Shown: positions 23,554-35,924, numbered from the stretch's first letter. The stretch is DNA of 64,000 nt from Drosophila persimilis (GCF_003286085.1 NW_020825313.1:2232001-2296000); one strand, 5' to 3'. Made by a program: numbers and translations. Notes: generated by a model not told the origin, from the letters alone.

Positions 23554-23993
23554 GATCACTTTGAGCCGCACTTGGCACTTGCACTAGGCTTTGACTTCGG
23601 CTTGACCTTGGTTTAGAGAGCTGGGTCAGCTCTACAAGACTTCTTTTTCCACTGCTGGTCACTCTGACGGTCACGAGGAGAAAAAGAAAGAGGCTGGGAC
23701 TACTAAGTACAGCAACCCACGTTTTTTTCCACACTTTCTATTGTCTTCTTCTGTTATACAGAATCCAGACAATAAAATAATAATAAATAATAATAATAAA
23801 ATATAGTGCACGGCAGAAAAATTGCATATCAAAGCGTTGCCGCTTGGTCGCAAAACAGCTGTTGATAAGCTTTATCAAAGCTCAAAAGATCTTCAACTTA
23901 AATTTTTTTACGGCCTAGTTTTAGGCTGTAATTTTGGGAGTTAGCCGTGGATAATTAAAATACAAGAAGGCACGACAAGCGTCGAATATTACA
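23554..23993 (-). repeat. LTR-like repeat, inverted copy
   Basis: Reverse complement starts TGTAATATTCGACGC and ends GTGATCA, giving TG...CA termini over 440 bp. It matches 71-485 and 4098-4512 along most of its length, including AGAGGCTGGGACTACTAAGT-type sequence on the plus strand. Sequence outside the TGTAAT terminus (right of 23993) is not shared, which supports this as a real element end. Confidence 0.55.
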
Positions 23994-24288
23994 GTCTTTC
24001 TATACGGGGCCATTCATTACTTTAGTCCGATGGTTTTTCTGGAGCTACAGAGAGCCACTGTTGCTATAGGCTAGCGCTTTCCCACAATGTTTTACGATTG
24101 CCAGTGGGAATCAACCTACAGGGCCAGGGTGTGCTCTTTATAGTTAAGGGACGCTTCGATTGATCGTGTGTAGGGCCATTTTGGTGGATCTTCCCTTCCG
24201 ACAGGCTTGGTGGGAGTCTGAGATTAGACACTGACTAGGTGGAATACTCGCCAGGTCTCTGCTCGTTCTCTTTCGCAGATCAGACTCG
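23994..24288. other. No recognisable content
   Basis: Spacer of about 300 bp between the LTR-like repeat and a DINE-1 element. Nothing identified. Confidence 0.4.
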
Positions 24289-25393
24289 TTATACCCGATA
24301 CTCAAAATGAGTATTGGGGTATATTAAATTTTTGGTGAAAATGGATGTGTGTAACGTCCAGAAGGAATCGTTTCCGACCCCATAAAGTATATATATTCTT
24401 GATCAGCATCAATAGCCGAGTCGATTGAGCCCTGTTTGTCTGTCCGTCCGTCCGTCTGTCCGTCCCTATTAGCGCCTAGTGCTCAAAGACTATAAGAGCT
24501 AGAGTAACGAAGTTTTATATTCGGACTTCTGTGATATGTCACTGCTACAAAAATATTTCAAAACTTCGACCCGCCCACTTCCGCCCCCACAAAGGACGAA
24601 AATCTGTGGCATCCACAATTTTAAGGATATGAGAAAACCAAAAACGCGGAATCGTAGAGTAGTAATCATATCTTTTAGACTGCAGAATCTGAATTGGATC
24701 GTATTATTATTATAGCCAGCATCAAGAAAACAATTTTATTTTTTCTCGCCCTGTCTCCCTCTAACACACACGTTGCATAGCCGGCTTTGCTTAGAGTAAA
24801 ACATTAGCGCCTAGATCTCAGAGACTATAAAAGCTAGAGCAACCAAATTTGGTATCCACACTCCTAAGATATCGGACCGAGACGAGTTTGTTTCAAAATT
24901 GCGCCACACCCCTTTCCGCCCCCGCAAAGGACGAAAATCTGGGGATATTCACAAATCTCAGAGACTATTAACGCTAGAGTAACCAAATTTGGTATCCGCA
25001 CTCCTATTAGATCTTAATATAAAACGTATATCTCAAAATTTCGCCTCACCCCCTTCCGCCTCCCAAAGGATGAAAATCTGTGGCATTTACAATTTTGAAG
25101 ATGCGAGAAAACTAAAAACGTAAAATCATAGATAATTATCATATCTATCAGATTGCTGAATCTGGATCAGATCAGATCATTTTTATAGCCAAAAGGAACA
25201 AATCAATTTGCAGTGGCTACGCAGCGCCCGACGTCACGGTCAGACTGATTTTCTGTCTCTCTCGCACGCACTCTTTGTCGTGTCGTTTAATATTCGCGGC
25301 GTCTGCCGGATGAGAGCCATACTGACTAAGTATCGTGTATAAATGTAGAGTTGCGGTGTACGCAGCAAGTCACAACGTTCCCCCTCGTTTTTG
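24289..25393 (+). mobile_element. DINE-1/INE-1-like Helitron, near full length
   Basis: Starts TTATACCCGATACTCAAAAT, with the internal hairpin ATACTC-AAAA-TGAGTAT, then a CGTCCGTCTGTCC tetranucleotide tract near 24440. It has repeated units with CTAGAGCAACCAAATTTGGT and CCCCTTCCGCC, and ends ...CGTTCCCCCTCGTTTTT. Other copies are at 29.8, 36.6, 52.3, 62.6 and 63.4 kb, plus a minus-strand fragment at 15.5 kb. These elements encode no protein and depend on a rolling-circle transposase supplied elsewhere. Confidence 0.85.
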
Positions 25394-28300
25394 TTTTGCG
25401 TTCCGCATATTTTCCCCTTGTTTTACATAAACAACCGGTGTTTTCTTAAATAAACATTAAATACCTTCCTAATTCACCTACTATCTGAATATCTATTCTA
25501 TTCCGCGAGTGCATGCCTTTTGATTTGTGCTTAGTTATTATTTATTGAACTTCAAATTTTTCGGCGTCGGCTTGTTGTGTTTGTGTTGTTGCCGTGAGTA
25601 AATTACATTGCATTACAGCTCTCATCTTGTAGCTTTTATTGTTTTATCACTGTCTCGCTATCATCTCAACGTCAATAACTGTTCTTTCTCTCTCACTCTT
25701 TGAACTTTCTGAGCAATAGCGCTCTCTACTCAGTACCGCTCGCTATAACCGCTCTCTACTCTGCTCTTATCTTTTACCATTTCCGCTTTGAGCGTTGTCT
25801 GGCACATTGGTCTGATACCAATTTGTTTTGGAAATTTTTTTTTTTCGTAAATTTTCTTGAGTAAATAAATAAATAATAAAAATGGAAAACGCTGTGGTCT
25901 GCGCCAAAAAAACCTGTAAGAAGCAGATCACCCACGATCAGCCGAATGTCCCCTGCTGGCTCTGCGACAGCGTAGTGCACGCAAAATGCTCTGGATTTTC
26001 TGGCTTCGTGAGTGATACTAAGCCAAACGTAATGGGTTGCATTACAGTTGCGAGGCATGCCGTGCGGTGGAGAATGACATGGTGGCTTTTATGAGGCAGA
26101 CGCGGAAGGGCTTTAAGGAGCTGACCGTTGGCTTTAAAAAGCAGTACGATCGGCTCCTAGCCATGGAATCTCAATTTGGTATTAGGCCTCTGGTGACTAA
26201 ACCACTGGTGGGAGACCCACCAAAACAAGTTTTTGTTTCACGGCTGGCCCCTGACCTCACATCTAATGATGTAATTGCTTTTATTCAAAGCAAAATAAAA
26301 GCCGTGGGTTTAAAGGTGAAGAAATTTAACTTCTCTTATGCCAGAGAGATAGCCTGGTTTAAGATAAGCATCTCCCCAACTCAATTTGACACCATTCGCT
26401 CCGCCAAATTTTGTCCGGAGCATTCACTTTCACTATATTCATTACTTGCTCGATTATTTCGTATATGAGCAGCACTTGTCCGCTTTAACCACTGTTTCTT
26501 CCTCGCTATCAGATAAAGATAATATGATAGTTCTTGGTGACTTCAACTTGCCAGGAACTGTTTGGTCTTCGTTAAACGAGTCTAGTAACCTAATGCCCAT
26601 GTCACGACATGACTTTGTTGACGGCTTACTTGACCTGTCCCTGTCTCAAGTCAACCATGTGAAAAATTCCTTGGGTCGATTGCTGGATCTTGAGTTCTTC
26701 CGCTCACTATACCTGAAGACGCCTACCATCCTACTTTGGAAGCGTCGCTAGATATAGGACCAACTGTATTGGATCGGTCGTGTAGGCCACCTGAACGTGT
26801 CCGTTGCTTTCGTAAAGCCGAGTTTACGAAGCTTAATAAACTCATTAGGGATTTTTATTGGTCCGCTTTGTACTTGTGCACTGATGTCATAAAAGGCACA
26901 AACATTTTTTACAATGCTCTTGGCATATTTTTTGTTTCTTGTGTCCCGCTTTCTTGTCCGATAAGATCTGGAAAACCTCCTTGATTTACCAAAGAGTTGT
27001 CCAGTCTAAAAAACTTAAAATCAAGACTTCATACAAAATTTGAAGAAGTTGGTTCTCCTACTTCTCACTCTCGCTATGTAACAGCTCGGTCAATCTTTTC
27101 AGTTCTTAATGCACAATGCTATAAGAACTACCTATCTCGATGCAGGATACGTTTTTCTCAGGACCCTAAATAGTTTTACTGCTTCGTAAACAGTAAGAAT
27201 GTAGAATGTCCGCACACCCGTCCTCGCTATCATTTCGTAATACGTCGGCAAATAATGATCAGGCAATTGCCGATCTGTTTGCCCAATTTTTCCAAACCAC
27301 CTATTCTGAGGAAAGCTCTACTCTGGTCATCCGTACCCATACGGTTTACCGAGGTCGAACGGCATTTTCAGTCCCTTCTTAAATGAATGTTCTTTACTTC
27401 ATGATCTTCGACTAGTTAAGCCGGTGTTTTCACCGGGTCCAGACGGGGTTCCAGGTTGTGTACTCAGGTATTGCGCCGAGGCTCTGTGTGGACCATTGCT
27501 TAAACTATTCACCCTGTCCATTGATTCCTCTTGCTTCCCCCCAATCTGGAAGGAATCGTTTATAATTCCTCTCCATAAAAATGGTAGCAATTCTGACGCA
27601 AAAAATTATAGAGGTATAGCAAAGTTATCAGCTATTCCCAAAATGTTGTAGAAGGTTTTAACTCCGCACTTGCAACATCTCTGCAAGTCACTTATCTCTC
27701 CAACTCAGCATGGATTTATAAGGCGGCGATCAACCGCCACGAACTCTTTAGAGTTTACCTCTTTCATTATTAAAGGCTTTCAAGGTAACTTACAGACGGA
27801 TGGTTTTTACACCGACTTTAGTAAAGAATTTGACTCTGTGAACCATTCCCTTCTAGCACATTAACTTTACTTTTTAGGGTATCCGCCCAACCTCCTGAGA
27901 TGGATTTCTAACTATCTTTGTTTCAGTTCTCAAAGAGTCCTCTTCAAAAACTTCCTCTCTTCACCAGTAAAGGTTTCTTCGGGAGTACCTCAGGACAGCC
28001 ATCTAGGCCCCTTAAACTTCACACTCTTTATTAATGACTTGCCATCAGTATTAACATATTCTCGAGTACTTATGTATTTTGTGCGGTTAAACTTTGTGTC
28101 CAGTATAAGGACATTTCATTTCATTCTCGCTTGTAATCCGATCTCAATAACTTTCAGTCATGGTGTTGTGCAAACTTGTTACACCTTAATCCCTCGAAAT
28201 ACAAAGTTATGATATTTCATCATATTCTAGCCCCTTATTGGCTCCCTATACCCTATTTGGTTCTCTTGAGAGAATTACCCTGGTGGATGATCTGGGTGTT

Positions 28301-29035
28301 ATGTTAGACCTCAAGTTAAAGTTCTCCGAACACATTTCTACCATGGTAAATAAGGCCATGGGCGTGCTTGGATTTATAAAGAGGTTGTCAAAGGAATTTG
28401 ACGACCCTTATATAACAAAGAATTTCTAGACCTCACTTGTTCGTCCGATCTTTGAATACGGCTCCTGTGTATGGTGCCCTCAGTACAAAGTACACCAGCG
28501 CCGTATAGAATCAGTACAGAAAAACTTTTTACTCTTTGCTCTGCGGGGCCTTAACTGGGATGCGGGTGTGAGACTCCCTTCTTACTCTAGTAGACTGCTA
28601 TTATTAAACCTCCCATCCTTAGTTAACCGTAGAAAAATGCTTGGTGTGATTTTTATGCACAACTTGATCAGGGGTGACATAGACAGCCCTGATCTGTTGA
28701 GCCGCATAAACTTCACGATTACAATTAGACCTACTAGAAATTTTATACCGTGGTTCCTTCCACTTTGTAGATCGAATTATTCCTAGCATGAACCGTTTAG
28801 GGTCTTATGCTCAGATTATAGTTCCCTCTACTATATTCTATCCACCACTAATTCTCTTCCTCTTATTAAATTACTAATCCTTACACACCTTTCTAGTAAT
28901 TAGTAATTGTAGTGGTATTGTATTTTGAATGCATGCCCAGTTCTCTCAGTAACTTGAATGCTAATTTTCCTCGAATATTAGTCTAACAGCTATCTTTCCT
29001 GCATGCTCGCGTAACAGCCTTCTGCTGGTTTCAGA
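25394..29035 (+). mobile_element. CR1-clade LINE, most complete copy
   Basis: Order: 5' UTR (25394-25881); ORF1 start MENAVVCAKKTCKKQ at 25882 with a PHD-type finger (CWLCDSVVHAKCSGF), then, after a frameshift, CEACRAVENDMVAFMRQT and FVSRLAPDLTSNDVIAFIQS to about 26400; a deletion removing the endonuclease start; endonuclease end (MIVLGDFNLPG at about 26525); RT fragments 27424-27651 (SPGPDGVPGCVLRYC), 27670-27864 (FYTDFSKEFDSVNH), GVPQDSHLGPL near 27985, and the RT C-terminus to 28786; 3' UTR to about 29035. Multiple frameshifts and stops. The 5' UTR starts exactly where the DINE-1 ends. ORF1 proteins of this type bind RNA; the ORF2 type carries endonuclease and RT. Confidence 0.85.
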
Positions 29036-29199
29036 CGGGCCACTTGACGGTGCAGTAATTGCATCGCTTCTTGCAAGATGCAGTCATTGCATGTCAACGT
29101 CCAAGTAAGAAAAGTTGTGATAACAGATTTCTCCATTGTTAAAGATAGTAGCCCCCCATTTACACAGTTTAACTGTTCATAGTTGAACTCTAAACATTA

Positions 29200-29730
29200 A
29201 ACATTTTAGGGGAGACCAAGTCGTGACCCTGTGATTTTTTTGCTTGGAGACTTGGCCCTTAATGACTCTAATAACTTCTCCTGATTGATAGGCGTGGTGG
29301 CTTCAAGATTACTGGTTAGTGGCAGCACAAAGCTATTTATTGCTGGATGTGGCTTGATAAATGGCAAATGTATTTGCCTCCTCTTTGTTGCTACGAGCCC
29401 ACTCTCCTGCTTGGGTACGTAACGGTGATTGACTCTCAATTTGGAATCAATCGTTTGCTGTTTGGGGGGAGTTGCTCCATATAGTATATTTGAGCTCGGT
29501 TTTTCTCATCTTCTAGGGCTTTGCGTAGTAAACGGCTGCCTATTTTCAACCGCTTCTTCAAGGCAGGTGATCTATAGACTGGCCACTCTCGTCGAAGCCT
29601 TCTTTTACCGCGGAGCAGCTCATCAAAATGGCTGGGAATACGACTACTGTTGATTAGCTGTTATTATAGCAGTGGAGTGCTTTGCAGCCAGTGATAGCCA
29701 GAACAGAAACTAATGCTTTAACTGAGCTTT
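29200..29730 (-). mobile_element. Probable Jockey-superfamily LINE fragment
   Basis: On the minus strand 29680-29450 gives ELLRGKRRLRREWPVYRSPA and KKRLKIGSRLLRKALEDEKN. This is the basic linker between endonuclease and RT of jockey-type elements (R-R-x-R-R-x-W...). 29439-29206 is an adjoining 77-codon frame ending AKSPSKKITGSRLGLP, without a clear match. Assignment rests on the linker pattern only. Confidence 0.45.
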
Positions 29731-29835
29731 CTAAGTCATCTTTACAGTAGATGTCTGGGCAGCTATCAATATGTAAAGTTATATATTTCTTGTATTTCAG
29801 CCAATCCGTTTTTCTAGAGGTTAGAAAGTGGGGGC

Positions 29836-31325
29836 GTTTTTATACCCGATACTCAAAATGAGTATTAGAGTATATTAGACTTGTGGTGAAAATGGATGTG
29901 TGTACCGTCCAGAAGGAATCGATTCCGACCTCATAAAGTATATAGTGACATATCTATAGTCCATGCTCCGCTTACCCTGGTCTATGTCTATTACCCTGCA
30001 CCCACAATACTATAAACAATCCGACACCCTCAGCTTCGAACCCCCATAAGCAATCTCACGCTCGAAATGGACCACGCGTAGCCGATTGCAGGCAATCTAA
30101 ACAAACACCCTAAGCTAGAAGTTGAACATAAAACAATAGATGCCGCACTAGAATCCAGCCGCACTAGAATCACGCCACTCTTCAGAGATCAATTACTAAT
30201 CGATTCTCAAGAACCGCGCCCTCGTAGCTGACCAATCAGAGGCCCTATTCTCAGCCACCCCCAAGTAATGCAACACCGATCAAATGAGCGGAAGCATTTC
30301 ATCAAAAGCCGCCTTTCCCACAAATCCGAATCCCAAACCGAGCATCATAATATAAATAGTCTACATCTAAGAAGGCAAGTCAGTTCTGTTCAAGACAAAC
30401 GTCAATCGCGACACCGTCGGAGAATTCAACCAAGTTAATTCCATTCAAGACGTCGGACCTCAGTCATCGTCGGGGAAATAACTAACCATTGTACGCTAAG
30501 TTTTAGTGAAAGAACAAAACTTTTTTTTAAAACTTAAACTCAAGTGTCGCATTTTTAACTATATATATTCTTGACCAGCATCAATAGCCGAGTCGATTGA
30601 GCCATGTCTGTTTGTCCGTCCGCCTGTCTGTCCGGACTTCTGCGATATGTCACTGTTACAAGTATATTTCAAAACGTTTCCTCGCCCACTTCCGCCCCCA
30701 CAAAAGGCGAAAATCTGTGGCATCCACAATTTCAAAGATACGAGAAAACGATACGATAAGATACGATACGAACGCAGAATCGTAGAGAATGACCATATCT
30801 TCTTGACTGCGGAATCTGAATTGGATCGTATCATTATTATAGCCATAATAAAGAAAACAATTTCATTTTTTCTCGTCCTGTCTCTCTCTAAAGCACACGT
30901 TTCATAGCCGGCTTTGCTTAGCGCAAAACATTAGCGCCTTGATCTCAGAGACTATAAAAGCTAGAACAACCAAATTTTTGATCCACACTCCTGAGATATC
31001 GGACCTTGACGAGTTTGTTTCAAAATTTGGCCACACCCCCTTCCGCCCACAGTTTTGAAGATAGGAGAAAATTAAAAACGCACAATCATAGAGAACGGCC
31101 ATATCTACCAGAATGCCGAATCTTGCCGAATCCGAATCAGATCGGATTATAGCCAAAAGTAACAAATCAATTCGCTGTGGCTACGCAGCGCCCGTCGACA
31201 CGTTCTGACTGATTTTCTGTCTCTCTCGCACGCGCTCTTTGTCGTTTAGCCATACTGACTATGTATCGAGTAAAAATGTAGAGTTCCGGTCGCAGCAGCA
31301 ACTCACAACGTTCCTCCTCGTTTTT
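29836..31325 (+). mobile_element. DINE-1/INE-1-like Helitron, split by a solo LTR
   Basis: The left part (29836-29943) starts TTATACCCGATACTC and runs to CATAAAGTATAT. The right part resumes at 30561 with ATATATATTCTTGACCAGCA and ends ...TTCCTCCTCGTTTTT near 31325. Removing the insert and one 4-base duplicate restores the sequence of the intact copies. The right part has further small deletions relative to the 36.6 kb copy. Confidence 0.85.
29944..30560 (+). repeat. Solo LTR of a 17.6/297-like gypsy element
   Basis: A 617-bp insert starts AGTGACATATCTATAG and ends TTTTTAACT, flanked on both sides by ATAT (29940-29943 and 30561-30564). AGTGAC...AACT-type termini and a 4-base ATAT target duplication inside TATATA are characteristic of insect errantivirus-type gypsy elements. 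A TATA-like AATATAAATAG lies at about 30348. No internal region remains, so this is the product of LTR-LTR recombination. Nothing coding. Confidence 0.85.
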
Positions 31326-32332
31326 CGTTCGGTTTGCTGAGTTGAGATCCCAATGGTTGTGCATGGGCATTGTAGTCACCAGTTGCTATAAAGCGGTTAC
31401 TTATTAGGTCGAACAATTTTAAAAATTATGTTTCGGAAACGGAGAAGCACGGGGGCAGAACACTGCGGCTAGGTTTAAGTATTCGCTATGGGTTTCGATA
31501 TGAATTGAAGTTGCCTGTAGATAAATTGTTGCAAATGATGGCAACGGATAATGACGCGTGATCAGAACTCCAGTACCTCTATGCGACTAGCGTATTAACA
31601 TGAAATATAAATATCATCGGGATGATTTGTCGCATAGAAGTTGTAGCGTTGAGCATGGCGTTAATGTCATGTGGTGTGAAATATCATTTGTATTTCAGAA
31701 AGATGTATTTAGAAATACCATTTATTATGTTCAGAGCCATTTTGACTTTAAAGCTCTTATCTTTAAGTCCAGCTATTATCCCATTGATTCGAACTGTTAA
31801 TTTGTTATCTTTGATAACCACTTATAATCCTTTGCTACTTTTAAGTTCGTCATTGGCTTGTATTTTTGTTTCATTTATGTTACCCTCTTTTTTATAAAAA
31901 TGCCATACAATGTTTTTGGTTAAATTTAAAAAAAAAGTTGAGAACAATTTACTTGACGCACATAGGGGTTCGAGCGCTATCATCATCTTCTTTTGAATCA
32001 CTAAGAATCGCAAAACTATTTTTTGTTAGCGCCTTATTTAGCAGAGTTTTTCAGACGTTTTGGTTATTTTTCTTTTTTGCTCAATTGCTTAAGGGCTCAA
32101 TTTTTTTTTTAATTTGCTCATAGCGATCGAGTCCTGTTTTTATTCAAACATTCCGTTAGCGTTTTCCGTTTTTTTATTGGTTGGGAGAGTTGGAGTTGTT
32201 GACAATACCGGGCGCTGTGAAAATCCGAAATTTTGCTTAACGGACATAATAATTTTTACATTTGGAAGCCGGTTTTTAATAATGTCTAACAAAATTAATA
32301 AAACCTCTTAAATGATTTTTTTCTTTATAAAG
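31326..32332. other. Probable intron sequence upstream of the LRP gene exons
   Basis: AT-rich, with T-tracts near 32041-32110. Small overlapping frames at 31600-31900 (plus) and 31822-32013 (minus) have no recognisable domain. It ends in TTCTTTATAAAG, a plausible splice acceptor for the exon at 32333. I found no propeller or LDLa exon here. Confidence 0.5.
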
Positions 32333-35300
32333 ATGGCCTAATGTTTTGGTCTGATTGGGGAGAGGAACCAATGATTGAACGTTCGAATATGGATGGTCAT
32401 GACCGCGTTATTATATCTTCAAAAAAACTTATATATCCGAATGGACTAGCCATTGACTTCGATAAAAGTAAACTATATTTCGTTGATGGTGGAACGAAGA
32501 CCTTGGAGTATATGAATTTTAATGGCAGCGATCGTCGAGTAATTATAAGTGAGTAAACGAAGTTTGATTCCTATAGATTAGATAAAATCGTATTTTGCAA
32601 TAGATGGCCTCAAACATCCGTTTGGATTAGACGTGAGTGATGGACGTGTGTACTGGACCGATTGGGATACTAAATCTGTAATGAGTGCGGACAAACTGAC
32701 GGGAAAAGAAAGCAGAGTAATAATCGCAAATACCAGTGATCTAATGGATGTACGTGTTTTTCACCGCACTCGAAGGCGGGCATTTAATGCTTGTGACAAA
32801 GAAAATGGTGGCTGTTCGCACTTGTGTCTACTGAATCCGACAAGCTACACTTGTGCTTGCGCTGTTGGAGTACAGCTGAAGGAAGACAAGCGCACATGTT
32901 CCGGAGGTCCTACTAAATACATAATTTTCGCTCACAGAATTGATATACGGCAAATTTCCTTGGACTTTGACCACTTGATAGACGTGGTTCTGCCTCTCCC
33001 CCCAATATCAAATGCGGTAGCTTTGGATGTTGACAGAGACACGGGAAACATTTTTTGGTCTGACACTATCGAAAATGTCATAATGAGTTCAAGCCCCGAT
33101 GGTCTGCACGTTCATAAAGTGGTTGGAGACAGCTTGGATAATCCTGATGGCTTGGTGGTTGATTCGATTGGTCGTACAATTTATTGGGCCGATGCAGGAC
33201 GCCACACAATCGAAGTGGCAAGTGTTGACGGCAGTAACCGTCATATTATAGCCTACAAAGATCTCGAGTCTCCACGGGGTCTTGCTCTTGATTATGAAGC
33301 GGGTCTATTATTTTGGACTGATTGGGGACATTACCGAAAGATCGAGCGATCTCATTTAGATGGTAATGAACGATCACGAATTGTTACTGCCAACCTCGGA
33401 TGGCCAAATGGCCTATCACTTGATTTAAAAAGCAAGCGCGTTTACTGGGTGGATGCGCGTCTAAAGACTATTGACTCCTGTGACTACACAGGGAACCAGC
33501 GCAAGTTAATTATGTCGTCCTTACACCATCCTTATGCCTTAGCTCTCACTGAAGAACACATTTATTGGACAGACTGGAAGTCAAAGGCTTTACACATGAC
33601 TGAAAGGCGAAATATAACCGCAAAGCATGATGTAATGAATAACATTGATGGACTTATGGATATTAAAGTAATTTATCAGCGTCAATCTATGACGAAAAAC
33701 GTGTGTGGTCGAAATAATGGTGGATGCTCTCACCTCTGTTTACGTAATCCATCAAGTTACACTTGCCAATGCCCGATTGGACTGCGGTTGCAAGAAAACA
33801 GTACAACACAATGTCAGAGTCTTCCCGAAGTAAGCATTGACCAAGAACGGTTAACTGAAGATGATTCATCTAACATAAGTTGTTCATTTTTTACAGGACT
33901 ACCTCCTCATAGCCTTGCGTTCTGGAATTGGAATGATTTCATTAAACACTGGAGACTACATGGATGTGGTATTGCCTATAAATGGAGTTCATGGAGCTGT
34001 TGTCCTTGATTACCATTACCGGAAAAATTTTCTTTTCTTTGCCGATGTGAATTTGGATGTGATACGGAGAGTTAATCTGTTGAACTTTACTGATAGCAAA
34101 GTTATAGTGAGCACAGAAGTTCTAACACCCAATGGTATAGCTGTCGACTGGATTGCTGAAAATCTATACTGGTCCGATACTGATCGTAAGTTGATCGAAG
34201 TTGCACGGATTGATGGCAGCTGCCGTAAAAGACTAATCGAAGAAGACCTTGGTGACCCGCGGTCACTTATAGTCCATCCGAAAAAAGCGTATGTATGCAT
34301 TCATAAGCTTTTATTAATCCAGAGTAATATTTACATTTTTTACTGTCAGATTTCTGTTTTGGACAGATTGGAGCTCACCTGCGAAAATCGAACGAAGCTT
34401 CTTAGATGGTACCAACCGTACGGTAATTGTAACTTCCGGAATTGGCTTTCCAACAGGCCTTACTATTGATTTCGAGTGAGCTTTCTACAGGCGAGCCTAC
34501 TAATTAGAATATATTAATAAAGGGATTTTATTTTACGTAGAAACCGGCGTCTGCTATGGGCTGACGCATTGGAAGACAACATTGGCCAAGTTGACTTTAA
34601 TGGCAAGCGCCGTCAGACTATTATACAGTATGCACCGCACCCATTTGGTTTAACCATGGTAAGAAGGACCTTTTAATGTACAGTTGCGCATAATAAATAT
34701 TCTTTTTATTTTAAGTTTGACAACAATTTATTTTGGACTGATTGGTACAATAAGTCGGTGTACCGTTCACAGAGTGTACCACGAAGCGGATACGTTAAAG
34801 TGCGTGATGCTCTAAGTGGCGCATTGGACATACGCGCCGTCTCTTTGCACCGCCAGGCTAAAAGTTGGAATCACTGTGCTCAGGAAAATGGTGGTTGTTC
34901 GCATCTGTGTTTATATCGTGCAGTTGATTATGTGTGCGCCTGCCCCGACCGATCCGATCCAAATGAGCCTGTATGTTCCACCAGGCCAAAGGTGTTGGTT
35001 CATGCCCGATTGGATAACGATCAACAAGCTGAATACTCAGATGAACTCACAGAGGATTCAGCGCCGCCAAAACAGTTTGGTGACTTAAATACCGAAGATC
35101 AACAAGAGAAAAATCGCAAAATTGATAATGAGCGGGAGTTCTTTGTTCTCGTCGCGCTAGGTGTGGTCATTATCATGGTTGTTATAATAATGCTTGTCAT
35201 TTTCAGTAAGGCGCCCTCTATTAATTGTTTAAATATTTTCTGATATATTTATCATGTATAATATTTTCAGTGCTTGCTTTCAATACAAATCGAAAAAAAC

Positions 35301-35640
35301 AGAAGCGTAACACTCGCGCTTCCAGTAGATCTGTACTAACATTTTCAAATCCGAATTACAACGTCGATGGTACACCCATGGAACCAAAAACGAATATTTG
35401 GAAGCGATTTAAATACGATAAATCGATTGTAAGATATAAAAATCGTTCATCATTAAAAATTATATATGTATGTACATGCAAACTGAAATATATAATCAGC
35501 AGGAACGCGCCGGGACTTATGAAGAACGAAGTTTGACGACAGAAACTGCATCTTCCAGCCTCTTCGTTCCGACACCATCACCGATGGCATCACCGTCAAC
35601 CAAAACAATCCAACTGACAACGCTCTCGACTATCACATAA
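32333..35640 (+). CDS. Lrp4: LDL-receptor-related protein, Lrp4-like, 3' exons (5' partial)
   Basis: Eight exons: 32333-32548, 32604-33829, 33897-34288, 34350-34475, 34541-34658, 34716-35205, 35271-35428, 35503-35640 (TAA at 35638). All junctions are GT-AG with matching phases, giving 953 codons. Order: last blades of one YWTD propeller (MFWSDWG, VYWTDWD), EGF ([12 protein letters not shown]), complete propeller (IFWSDT, IYWADA, LFWTDW, VYWVDA, IYWTDW), EGF ([12 protein letters not shown]), another propeller (LYWSDT, LFWTDW, LLWADA, LFWTDW), EGF ([12 protein letters not shown]), an acidic stalk, one membrane helix ([20 protein letters not shown]), then a short basic tail with FSNPNYN (NPxY). 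LRP4 proteins are single-pass surface receptors. There are no LDLa repeats between the last EGF and the membrane and no PPPSP motifs, which argues against arrow/LRP5/6. The first exon begins in mid-codon after an AG acceptor, so the N-terminal half (LDLa repeats, first propellers) lies outside. No stop or frameshift interrupts it, so it looks functional. Confidence 0.85.
35497..35502 (+). promoter_or_regulatory. Tandem (NAGNAG) splice acceptor of the last Lrp4-like exon
   Basis: The acceptor of the final exon reads CAGCAG. Use of the first or second AG adds or omits a single Gln codon at the start of the last exon without changing frame. Preceded by a weak pyrimidine tract. Confidence 0.5.
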
Positions 35641-35811
35641 ACTGCGAAAAACACGAATGGCTTTATATAAGCAAGTCACATGACATATTTACCAAAAACA
35701 ACTTGCTTATAACCATAATATTCTGTAAAAATTATGATAAATATGAATGACAAGCTGCTTACCTCGAAACAGCTTTCTCGGTCTCTTTGGACTATTTTTG
35801 GCTTTACTTGA

Positions 35812-35817
35812 ATTAAA
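35812..35817 (+). terminator. Possible variant poly(A) signal (ATTAAA)
   Basis: ATTAAA lies 172 bases after the Lrp4-like stop codon. It is the most common variant of AATAAA, and no canonical hexamer is seen nearer. A GT-rich element (TTGTTAACTTGTTTATGTGT) follows at about 35861-35880. Confidence 0.35.
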
Positions 35818-35924
35818 AGTAAAATCTATTTCTTAGAACTTCGAAAGTGATATTTAAATTTTTGTTAACTTGTTTATGTGTAACTACTGCAAAGTATAAC
35901 TAGCAGCTAGTAGCTAGCAGCATA

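Noticed and set aside
32333-35640. Identification as arrow (LRP5/6)
   Set aside because: The propeller-EGF order fits, but there are no LDLa repeats between the last EGF and the membrane and no PPPSP motifs in the short NPxY-bearing tail.
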